A stretch of DNA of 15,730 nucleotides. Source: Spirochaetaceae bacterium. Lineage in GTDB: Bacteria; Spirochaetota; Spirochaetia; Treponematales; Breznakiellaceae. The DNA is taken from NCBI GenBank assembly GCA_031257135.1, contig JAIRPH010000081.1, positions 1 to 15,730 of the forward strand, in the 5' to 3' direction. Numbering within the stretch: position 1 is the first letter of the stretch; the number at the start of each line of letters is the position of its first letter. This document shows, piece by piece, positions 6,625 to 13,181 of the stretch. A program made the translations under genes and the position numbers. The notes under the pieces are model-generated. The model did no database searches and was not told the origin of the DNA. It worked only from the letters and a program-made list of their open reading frames with translations.

Positions 6625-7872
6625 CTATCGGTGCAGAATAACCGCAATATCGTTGACGTTTGTGCCGGTAGGTCCGGTCTTGATAAGCCCGCCGACGGCT
6701 TCAAGACCGTGATAGGCGTCGTTGTTATCCAGAATAGCCGGAATGGTAAGCCCTTTCTCCCGAAGCCTCCGGACGGTACTGCCGTCTACTATGCCTCCGG
6801 CCGCGTCGGTAGGTCCGTCGGTGCCGTCGGAGCCTACGGAAAATACCAAAACTCCTTCCATATCCGCAATGCCTTCCGCGGCGGCTAAGGCGAGTTCCTG
6901 ATTCCGTCCGCCTTTTCCCGCGCCTTTGAGATGCACCACGGTTTCGCCGCCGAAAATGAGCGCGCACGGCGGTTTGAATCCGCTGTTTCCCTGCCGAATC
7001 TGCCGGGCTATCGCTCCAATGAGCTTTCCCGCGTCTCGAGCTTCGCAATTCATATCACTGCACAGGACGTAAGGGGTATACCCGAGGGCGCGGGCGTTTT
7101 CCGCCGCGCTTTGGCAGAGGGTCCGCACACTGCCGGTAATCACGGACTCGACGTTATCCAGAGCCTTCGGCGTTTCCTGCGTAAGATACCGCCGAATCCG
7201 GTCGTTCAGAACGAGCTTATACTTGTTCACTACGGCGAGCGCGTCTTCAGCGGTGGATAAATCCGGCGCGGCAGGACCGGAAGCTATCGAATCCAGCCTA
7301 TCTCCAAGCACATCGGAAAGGACTACGGTAAATACCTTAGCAGGAGCGCAGAGTTGAGCGAATCGTCCGGCTTTTACCGCGGAAAGGCGTTTGCGAATCA
7401 TATTAACTTCCACAATATCCGCGCCGCTTGCAAGAAGCTGATTATTTACCGCCACAATATCGTCCAGCGTAATTCCTTCAAGGGGTTTCTCAAAAAGCGC
7501 GGAGCCGCCTCCGGAAATGAGCAGGAGCAGTTCATCCCCTTTGCCGAGCTTGCGCGCGAGAGCCACCGCTTTACCGGTTCCCAGAATAGTATTTTCATCT
7601 GAAAGCGGATGTCCTGCCTCTATGATTTCCAAGCCGGGTATTGGTTTTTCGGCGTGTCCGTACTTAGTGATGACGAATCCGGCTTTTACCGCGTCTCCCA
7701 AGGCTTCCTGAGCGGCTTGCGCCATAGTCCACGCGGCTTTACCTATAGCCACAAGATACAAACTATCCGCGAAAGCCCGGTCTTTGAGGGCGTTCCGTAC
7801 CGCCTCTTGGGGCAGATTCGCCGCTATCGACCGGTTTATCAGCGTAGCCGCGTCCTTATGCAATGTTTCCAT
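6625..7872 (-). CDS. Glycerate 2-kinase, GckA/MOFRL family
   Basis: Phosphorylates D-glycerate (usually to 2-phosphoglycerate in this family), feeding glycolysis from glyoxylate, tartronate or serine breakdown. From the chosen start it is 415 residues. Motifs: GKAAWTM (45-51), LISGGGSAL (118-126), the SDVLGD and SGP blocks (186-200), then the MOFRL domain with IFGGETVV (306-313), GKGGRNQELAL (319-329), GSDGTDGPTDAAGG (347-360) and TGPTGTNVND (399-408). The frame is open for 20 more codons upstream (to 7932), but the ATG at 7872 has AGAGG (complement of 7879-7883) exactly 6 nt away, and the extension has no family features. It is divergent from cheR across 182 nt in which I see no other gene and no clear promoter for this gene. 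Confidence 0.92.
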   Translation of the reverse strand: METLHKDAATLINRSIAANLPQEAVRNALKDRAFADSLYLVAIGKAAWTMAQAAQEALGDAVKAGFVITKYGHAEKPIPGLEIIEAGHPLSDENTILGTGKAVALARKLGKGDELLLLISGGGSALFEKPLEGITLDDIVAVNNQLLASGADIVEVNMIRKRLSAVKAGRFAQLCAPAKVFTVVLSDVLGDRLDSIASGPAAPDLSTAEDALAVVNKYKLVLNDRIRRYLTQETPKALDNVESVITGSVRTLCQSAAENARALGYTPYVLCSDMNCEARDAGKLIGAIARQIRQGNSGFKPPCALIFGGETVVHLKGAGKGGRNQELALAAAEGIADMEGVLVFSVGSDGTDGPTDAAGGIVDGSTVRRLREKGLTIPAILDNNDAYHGLEAVGGLIKTGPTGTNVNDIAVILHR

Positions 7873-8019
7873 AACGTACCTCTTTATGTACCAGTTTATC
7901 ACGTTTAGGACGAAACGGATAGAGTCCTGCAAATCCGTAGCCGGGCGGACGCGGAGGCATACACAGAGTCATGGCTCAAAAATGCTTCCAAACGGTTTTA
8001 AACTTCAAGTATTGGTATA

Positions 8020-8048
8020 TTGACAGAAAATAAAATATCCTTTAGGCT
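8020..8048 (+). promoter_or_regulatory. Candidate cheR promoter, possibly leaderless
   Basis: A perfect TTGACA (8020-8025) is followed after 17 nt by TAGGCT (8043-8048), which keeps the three most conserved -10 bases (T, A and final T). The hexamer ends 6 nt before the cheR ATG, so transcription would start at or next to the start codon. Confidence 0.4.
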
Positions 8049-8054
8049 TGCTTT

Positions 8055-8879
8055 ATGGCGGAAGATAATGAGTTTCTTAATGATGCCGACTTTGGACAGT
8101 ACCGTACGCTTATTTACAATGAAAGCGGTATTCATTTTACTTCGACCAATCGTTCTATTCTGGAAAGCAGGCTGAAAGAACGGCTCCGGGAGAAAGGTAT
8201 GGATTCGCCGCGAGCCTATTATTCGATGATTATGAAAGACGGCGATGAATTTAAGAGCTTTCTTGATTCCATTACGACCAATTTGACCCGTTTTTTTCGT
8301 AATCAGGCTCATTTCGACGCCTTGGAAAAGTTTGTGGTTCCTGAATTGCTTACTATTAAGAAAGGGTCTTCTAATGCCAGCATAAAAATCTGGAGCGCAG
8401 GCTGTTCCACTGGAGAAGAGCCGTATTCCATCGCAATGCTGATGGCTGAAATTTTGCCGCCTTTCTGGAAATTCGAGATTGTTGCCAGCGATATAAGCCT
8501 TAAATCCCTCATGGAAGGAAGAAAAGGGTTTTACTCGGACTCCCGAATTGCAGGGGTCCCCGAAACGTACCTGAAAAGATATTTTAACCGGTCCGAAGGG
8601 GGCTATCAGGCTAAACCGGAAATTATGTCGAGAATCCGTTTTGATTACCATAACCTCAAACACGATTCGGGACTCCGCAATTTGGACATCGTATTTTGCC
8701 GTAATGTTATTATCTACTTTGATGAAACCGCCCAAGCCGCGGTAATTAGGCGGTTTTGGGATGTGATGTCGTCTAAATCATTCTTGTTTATCGGTCATTC
8801 TGAATCGCTGTTCGGGATGGATACCAAATTTGAGTTTGTAAAGACCCAGTGGGCAACGTTTTACAGAAAATTCATATAA
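8055..8879 (+). CDS. cheR: Chemotaxis protein methyltransferase CheR
   Basis: Transfers methyl groups from SAM to glutamates of methyl-accepting chemotaxis receptors at the inner membrane, setting adaptation. 274 residues, the usual size. The N-terminal helical domain carries the TTNLTRFFRN motif (74-83). The SAM-binding motif is SAGCSTGEEPYS (114-125), followed by ASDIS (144-148), FCRNVIIYFD (214-223) and IGHSESL (246-252). A short beta-subdomain lies around 158-180. There is no good ribosome binding site: only AGG 8 nt upstream. The cheB gene follows after 28 nt in the same direction, so the receptor methylase and demethylase are co-expressed. No cheA, cheW or receptor gene is in the window. 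Confidence 0.94.
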   Translation: MAEDNEFLNDADFGQYRTLIYNESGIHFTSTNRSILESRLKERLREKGMDSPRAYYSMIMKDGDEFKSFLDSITTNLTRFFRNQAHFDALEKFVVPELLTIKKGSSNASIKIWSAGCSTGEEPYSIAMLMAEILPPFWKFEIVASDISLKSLMEGRKGFYSDSRIAGVPETYLKRYFNRSEGGYQAKPEIMSRIRFDYHNLKHDSGLRNLDIVFCRNVIIYFDETAQAAVIRRFWDVMSSKSFLFIGHSESLFGMDTKFEFVKTQWATFYRKFI

Positions 8880-8895
8880 GTGAAGCTATGCGTAG

Positions 8896-8900
8896 AGGAG
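8896..8900 (+). promoter_or_regulatory. Ribosome binding site deciding the cheB start
   Basis: AGGAG ends 7 nt before GTG 8908 but only 1 nt before the TTG at 8902, so GTG 8908 is the better start although the frame is open from 8902. Confidence 0.7.
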
Positions 8901-8907
8901 CTTGATC

Positions 8908-10056
8908 GTGGCTGATAACATTGGAGTATTGATTGTCGATGATTCCGCTCTGATGCGTAATCTCATCGGCAAAATGGTAGAGGCGACGCCCGGACTCGTC
9001 GTAGCGGAGAAGGCTATGAACGGGATTTTTGCCCTCAGGAAAATTCCTCGGGTTAACCCTGATGTTATTGTCCTTGATCTTGAAATGCCGGAAATGAACG
9101 GCATTGAATTCCTGAAGGAACGTAAAAAGCTGGGCATCAAAATACCGGTGGTCATTCTCTCGTCCATAGCCCGCCGGGGCGCGGAGACAACCATGGAAGC
9201 GCTTTCATTAGGGGCAAGCGATTTTATCCATAAACCGGATTCCACTGTTCAAGACCTCCACACGGTGAAAGCCGCTTTAACGGATATGCTCTTGGGCTAC
9301 GGCGGCAAATACCGCCGCAGTGAAGGGAAAAAAGTCGCCCCCCTGGATTATACCCAAAAAATGGAAGCCGCGTATCCTATCGCGCCGGTCTCGGCGGAAG
9401 TCTTCAAAGCGAAGCCGGCCTATCCGCTTCCGCCGGCGGCTCCTGCGAAGCCTCCGGCTCCGCTTAGAAAACCGGGGAAAATCGAAATCATAGCCATCGG
9501 CATCTCTACCGGCGGACCCGACGCTTTGCGTATCGTATTTTCCAAACTGGATCAGGATTTCACGACTCCTATTGTAGTGGTCCAGCATATGCCGCCGGGG
9601 TTCACCAACGAATTCGCAAAAAGCCTCGACCGAGTTTGCCCTATGGAGGTCAAAGAAGCCGAAGAAGGAGACCTGATTAAACCGGGACGAATCTTAATAG
9701 CTCAGGGAAATAAGCACCTTGAAGTAGAACGGCGTTCTTTGGCGTCGGTGGTTCATCTATCGGATGCCCCTTTGGTCAGCGGGCATCGCCCTTCGGCGGA
9801 TGTACTCTTCGCGTCGGTGGCGAAAGCCTATTCCAACCATGCAATGGGGGTCATTATGACCGGCATGGGCAGAGACGGCGCCGAGCAACTGGGATCGATT
9901 TATCGGGAAGGAGGCGTCACCCTCGGTCAGGATGAGGCAAGCGCGGTAGTGTACGGAATGCCTCGGGTGGCTTATGAGCTGGGTCACGTCATGGAACAAG
10001 TCCCGCTGGACAGGATGGCGACTCAGATTTGCTCGATTACTAAGATGTCCCGTTAG
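8908..10056 (+). CDS. cheB: Chemotaxis response regulator protein-glutamate methylesterase CheB
   Basis: Removes methyl groups from (and can deamidate) chemoreceptor glutamates when phosphorylated by CheA. 382 residues from GTG 8908. The receiver domain starts VLIVDDSALMRN, with the phosphoacceptor D57 in VLDLEMPEMNG, SS at 85-86 and K109 in HKPD. A proline/alanine-rich linker occupies about 140-190. The C-terminal methylesterase domain shows the catalytic triad S200 (GISTGGP), H227 (QHMPPGF) and D323 (MTGMGRDGA). All active-site residues are present, so it should be a functional, phosphorylation-controlled enzyme. It is the second gene of the cheR-cheB unit. Its stop codon overlaps that of the converging ricT gene by 4 nt, and no terminator is visible between them. 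Confidence 0.95.
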   Translation: MADNIGVLIVDDSALMRNLIGKMVEATPGLVVAEKAMNGIFALRKIPRVNPDVIVLDLEMPEMNGIEFLKERKKLGIKIPVVILSSIARRGAETTMEALSLGASDFIHKPDSTVQDLHTVKAALTDMLLGYGGKYRRSEGKKVAPLDYTQKMEAAYPIAPVSAEVFKAKPAYPLPPAAPAKPPAPLRKPGKIEIIAIGISTGGPDALRIVFSKLDQDFTTPIVVVQHMPPGFTNEFAKSLDRVCPMEVKEAEEGDLIKPGRILIAQGNKHLEVERRSLASVVHLSDAPLVSGHRPSADVLFASVAKAYSNHAMGVIMTGMGRDGAEQLGSIYREGGVTLGQDEASAVVYGMPRVAYELGHVMEQVPLDRMATQICSITKMSR

Positions 10057-10988
10057 GTTTTCAGGACGAGACGCCACCGTCCGTCGGCGCGTTCAAAGGC
10101 GGAGGTAGACACTTGGATTTGCCTGCTGTCTTCGGCGACGAGTTTAGCTTTTCCCATAACGACGTTGACCTCCAGCACTTTCCAGACGGTTCCGTCATAG
10201 GCGATTTTACATCCTTCCGGCGGGACAAGCCGCCGCTGTTCGTGGTAAAAGTTGTGTTCATACGCGAGACAGCACAGAAGCCGTCCGCAGGGACCTGAAA
10301 TCTTCATGGAATTGAGCGATAAATTCTGATCTTTCGCCATTTTTATAGAGACGGGCTTTAACTTATCCGATACGCTGTGACAGCAATACCCTCGGCCGCA
10401 CACCCCAAGTCCGCCCAGCTCTCTGGACTCGTCTCTGACTCCAATCTGCCGCAATTCTATCCGGGTTTTAAACACGCCGACCAAGTCTTTCACCAGTTCC
10501 CGAAAATCCACCCGGTTATCCTCGGTAAAAAAGAAGAGTATCTTCGGCTCCTCCAGAAGATAATGAACCGAAACCAATTTCATATCAAGGTTATGAAAGA
10601 CTATTTTTTCCTTACAGATATTGAACGCTTCTTGTTCGTGTATCTTATTGCCTTTTGATTTCTCGAGGTCTTCCGGCGCGGCGCACCGTTCTATCCGAGT
10701 GCTTTCCGAAAGCTGTTGAGGCGTCGCCTTCAGTATCCGCCCGATAACTTGGGCTAAATCCCGGCCGTACCGCGTCGGAACCAGCACCATCGTTTTAGGC
10801 GGTAGGTCTTCCTTATGATAAGCCGCTAGAAAGGTTTCATGGGAATACAAGAGCCGAAGCCGATATATAGGCGTGTCCGGGCTAAGAGCCTCCAGCCCTT
10901 CCCGGATGGGAACGATTACCGTGGTACTGTCAAGTCCCGCGCCGTCTTCCAGCGTAAAAATGTCCTCGTCCAGATCATAATCGCTCAT
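10053..10988 (-). CDS. ricT: PSP1-domain protein, RicT (YaaT)-like regulator of RNA processing
   Basis: 311 residues with the PSP1 domain and two cysteine clusters, GVCGRGYCCH (C197, C202, C203) and GPCGRLLCC (C234, C239, C240). These match the Fe-S-binding cysteines of Bacillus RicT, which with RicA and RicF stimulates RNase Y-dependent RNA maturation and affects biofilm and sporulation phosphorelays. Residues 1-20 are acidic (DYDLDEDI...). AGGAGG (complement of 10995-11000) lies 6 nt before the ATG. It is the last gene of the M23-bactofilin-yaaR-ricT unit and lies immediately after yaaR, as yaaR and yaaT lie close together in Bacillus. No RicA or RicF homologue is in the window, so whether it acts alone here is unknown. 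Confidence 0.88.
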   Translation of the reverse strand: MSDYDLDEDIFTLEDGAGLDSTTVIVPIREGLEALSPDTPIYRLRLLYSHETFLAAYHKEDLPPKTMVLVPTRYGRDLAQVIGRILKATPQQLSESTRIERCAAPEDLEKSKGNKIHEQEAFNICKEKIVFHNLDMKLVSVHYLLEEPKILFFFTEDNRVDFRELVKDLVGVFKTRIELRQIGVRDESRELGGLGVCGRGYCCHSVSDKLKPVSIKMAKDQNLSLNSMKISGPCGRLLCCLAYEHNFYHEQRRLVPPEGCKIAYDGTVWKVLEVNVVMGKAKLVAEDSRQIQVSTSAFERADGRWRLVLKT

Positions 10989-10998
10989 AGTCTTCCTC

Positions 10999-11493
10999 CT
11001 ACTGCAATAAATCTACCAATATACCCGTAATTTCTTCAAGCCGCCTGAGTATTTCAAGCTGAGCGGTCTGCCCCGCCATGATTCCCGCGGCTAATTGTTC
11101 CAATTTAGCGTCTACCACTTGAACTATGGTGAAATTTTTCCGTTTTAAGAGATTTTTACCGCTTACCTGCTTCGCCGCGGTATAACCGTAGCGTACCACA
11201 TAGCGGAGAAACCGCTTAACCGCCTCTTTATACCGTTTTATTTCATCCGGCAAAGGGCGGTTTTTTAAGTCGTCTCCTGCGCTGTGAATCTCGTCGAGCA
11301 TCGCTTTAACGGTTTCCTCGGAAAAAGGCAAGTCTTCCGCCGGCTCCGGCTCCGGCGTCTGAGTAAGCCGTTCCAGCAATCCTGAAAACCGCACCTTTCG
11401 GCTTGAACCTTTATCCGCGGTCTTTTTTGTTTCAGGTTTGAGGGCGTTCAGCGAGGCGGCGTTAAAAAAAAGCGAAGTTTCTATTTTAGCCAT
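10999..11493 (-). CDS. YaaR-like protein (DUF327)
   Basis: 164 residues from the chosen ATG (11493). The C-terminal half fits the DUF327/YaaR pattern: DEIHSAGDDLKNRPLPDEIK, then RYKEAVKRFLRYVVRYGY, and a helical end with LEILRRLEEITGILVDLLQ. The N-terminal 60 residues are low-complexity, rich in K, P and E. The molecular role of the family is not known. Its gene neighbours yaaT/ricT in several bacteria, and does so here with an 10-nt gap. The reading frame is open upstream to 11616, but that part overlaps the bactofilin gene fully; ATG 11493 overlaps the bactofilin stop by 8 nt (ATGGCTAA). No Shine-Dalgarno precedes it, so translation probably depends on coupling to bactofilin. Confidence 0.75.
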   Translation of the reverse strand: MAKIETSLFFNAASLNALKPETKKTADKGSSRKVRFSGLLERLTQTPEPEPAEDLPFSEETVKAMLDEIHSAGDDLKNRPLPDEIKRYKEAVKRFLRYVVRYGYTAAKQVSGKNLLKRKNFTIVQVVDAKLEQLAAGIMAGQTAQLEILRRLEEITGILVDLLQ

Positions 11494-11908
11494 GTTTTTT
11501 AAAAGAGGAAAGTACCGATCTGATCCGTTGGGCGTCCTGTTGTTCCGCAACCGCCTTATGCCACTGCTCATCGCTTTGGCATACGAAAACCTTACCGTGG
11601 ATGAGACAGCCTTCATCGGCTTGAATCCGGCGGGTAATCACATCGCCCAATATCAGCGCGCTGGCGAGGATGATAACCCGCTCGCTGGCGAGAATATTGC
11701 CGTATACTACGCCTCCGACGGTTATGGCGGTGCCGCTGACATTGCTTTTGAGGCGCGCCCGCTCGCCGATGACGATCCTGCCTGCGGCTTGTACGTCTCC
11801 CTGAACATTGCCGTCAATACGGGTAAATCCCGAAGATTCAATGACGCCGTTGACCTTAGTTCCGGGACCGATAATGGTATTGACTAAGAAATCTTCCCGT
11901 TTTCTCAT
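11486..11908 (-). CDS. Bactofilin
   Basis: 140-residue bactofilin (DUF583): a short polar N-terminus (about 1-12), then a beta-helical core of regularly spaced glycine/valine turns (IIGPGTKVNGVIESSG, RIDGNVQGDVQAAGRIVIGE, VSGTAITVGGVVYGNI, ILGDVITRRI), and a polar C-terminal tail (about 110-140). Bactofilins polymerise without nucleotide under the membrane and place cell-wall enzymes. Here the gene follows a membrane-anchored M23 peptidase after 12 nt, the arrangement seen in shape-determining pairs such as Helicobacter CcmA/Csd. That makes control of helical or curved cell shape a reasonable inference. Only a weak GGA precedes the ATG. Confidence 0.9.
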   Translation of the reverse strand: MRKREDFLVNTIIGPGTKVNGVIESSGFTRIDGNVQGDVQAAGRIVIGERARLKSNVSGTAITVGGVVYGNILASERVIILASALILGDVITRRIQADEGCLIHGKVFVCQSDEQWHKAVAEQQDAQRIRSVLSSFKKHG

Positions 11909-11920
11909 ATTCGGTTCCGA

Positions 11921-12961
11921 TTAACGATTTTTGGACAGCGCGGAACGGATGTTGATGTACTTATACGGATCAACCACGTCAGAACCGATATGCACTTCAT
12001 AATGCAAATGAGGACCCGTAGAAAGTCCGGTATTCCCGATGTATCCGATTACTTCCCCCTGCTGAACCCGTTGTCCGGTTTTAACTCGGATGGTAAGCAT
12101 ATGAGCGTAGCGGGTGTAAAACCCGTGTTTGTGTTTGATGATCACGTTGTTTCCGAACCCGCTGTGTTCGTAATCGATAGTCACCACTTGCCCGTCCGCG
12201 GTGGCTACGATAGGGTCCCCCTGCCGGTAGGTTGAAAGATCAACCCCCTTATGGATGTAATACTGACCGGTAAAAGGATTTTCATTTTGTCCGAAAAACA
12301 TGGAGATATGACCGATGCCTCCCTTTATGGGCCAGATACTGGGAATTTCAGTGAGCAACGCGCTTTGGGAATCCAGCAGTACGCCGATTTCCTTAATCGG
12401 CTCCACCGCGGAGGAAAGATACCCCGAAAGCCGTCTGACATCGTACACTTCCTGAAGAACCCCGTCCGGAGTTTCCTGTATATCGAAAAACGAAGATAAA
12501 TCTCCGCCTCCCTGAGCGTTAGGGTTATTCCTGCCGGTAAGGTCTTTGCCCAAGGCTGACAGCGTGCCGGACAACGCGCTCTCGAACCCTCTGGCTTCCC
12601 GCAGGAGATGAGCGGTCTCGCCTCTGAGCTGATCTAGACTCGCTTGGGTTTCCTGCAAAAGGCTGTCTTTGTCCGCAAAATTGCCCTTCGGAGTATAGTT
12701 ATATGAAGCGCCGTACCAAAAAAACGCGCCCATCGCTCCCGCCAGCATGAGCATAAAGCAGAGTATAGACACGACACTAATATGAAGATTATATACTTTT
12801 TTTTCCGAATGAGGAACCAATACAATCGTATACCGATAGGTAAGGACCTTATATATTCCCTTTCCCAAGATAAGCAAACTTTTTCCTATACGCGCCGCCC
12901 CATCCCTCGCTTTTTGGACTATGGCGTTTTCCAATTTTTTATATTCATGGACCGGAACCAC
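11921..12961 (-). CDS. Membrane-anchored M23 (LytM-type) peptidoglycan endopeptidase
   Basis: 346 residues. A basic cytoplasmic stretch (1-57) is followed by one transmembrane helix (about 61-85), a likely coiled-coil region (about 98-140), a linker, and the C-terminal M23 domain. The zinc ligands are all visible: HKGVD (H237, D241) and HLH (H318, H320), with the catalytic H287 in RYAHM, so it should be an active Zn-endopeptidase cutting peptide cross-links in the periplasm. The start is GTG 12961, chosen because AGAGG (complement of 12968-12972) lies 6 nt upstream. It heads a minus-strand operon with bactofilin, yaaR and ricT behind a strong promoter. Together with bactofilin it probably directs local wall hydrolysis for cell shape. 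Confidence 0.93.
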   Translation of the reverse strand: MVPVHEYKKLENAIVQKARDGAARIGKSLLILGKGIYKVLTYRYTIVLVPHSEKKVYNLHISVVSILCFMLMLAGAMGAFFWYGASYNYTPKGNFADKDSLLQETQASLDQLRGETAHLLREARGFESALSGTLSALGKDLTGRNNPNAQGGGDLSSFFDIQETPDGVLQEVYDVRRLSGYLSSAVEPIKEIGVLLDSQSALLTEIPSIWPIKGGIGHISMFFGQNENPFTGQYYIHKGVDLSTYRQGDPIVATADGQVVTIDYEHSGFGNNVIIKHKHGFYTRYAHMLTIRVKTGQRVQQGEVIGYIGNTGLSTGPHLHYEVHIGSDVVDPYKYINIRSALSKNR

Positions 12962-12967
12962 TATATA

Positions 12968-12972
12968 CCTCT
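12968..12972 (-). promoter_or_regulatory. Ribosome binding site fixing a GTG start
   Basis: AGAGG on the minus strand lies 6 nt from GTG 12961. No in-frame ATG lies nearby, so the M23 peptidase begins with GTG. Confidence 0.7.
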
Positions 12973-12995
12973 TACCTATAAAATAAATCTAAATC

Positions 12996-13024
12996 AGTAT
13001 ATCGGAAAGATTGCAAAATGTCAA
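12996..13024 (-). promoter_or_regulatory. Sigma70-type promoter of the M23-bactofilin-yaaR-ricT operon
   Basis: On the minus strand a perfect TTGACA (13024-13019) and TATACT (13001-12996) are 17 nt apart. This gives a start near 12989 and a leader of about 28 nt that contains the AGAGG site. It is the best promoter match in the window. Confidence 0.75.
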
Positions 13025-13181
13025 ACGGTGAAATCGGCGATTCTCATTTACAACAGTATAACTCTTTATATTATCAGGAATTAGCAAGAAAATCATTAAC
13101 GAAAGCGTTTTCTGTAAATATCTTTATTTAAAAGAGGTTATCCTACTTAGCTGTTTTTTATGTTTTATGCTATGTTGAGGT
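13025..13181. other. AT-rich divergent intergenic region
   Basis: No gene is seen. It separates the minus-strand M23 operon promoter from the plus-strand DUF115 gene and is strongly AT-rich compared with the flanking genes. A weak promoter for the plus-strand gene lies at its right end. Confidence 0.5.
13168..13176 (+). promoter_or_regulatory. Extended -10 element before the DUF115 gene
   Basis: TGC followed by TATGTT (13171-13176) fits an extended -10 (TGn-TATnnT), and lies 5 nt before the ATG at 13182. The -35 window near 13148 is poor. Transcription from here would be leaderless. GAGG (13177-13180) is only 1 nt from the ATG, too close to serve as a ribosome binding site. Confidence 0.35.

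Noticed and set aside
7873..7932. Upstream extension of the glycerate kinase
   Set aside because: The added 20 residues have no family match, and the internal ATG at 7872 has a well-placed AGAGG.
7998..8735. Long minus-strand frame antisense to cheR
   Set aside because: It mirrors a clear CheR with all motifs on the plus strand and has no recognisable features.
8902..8907. TTG start for cheB
   Set aside because: It would be 1 nt from the AGGAG; GTG 8908 is 7 nt from it and begins right before the receiver domain.
11494..11616. Upstream extension of the YaaR frame
   Set aside because: It lies wholly inside the bactofilin gene in another frame and does not resemble DUF327.
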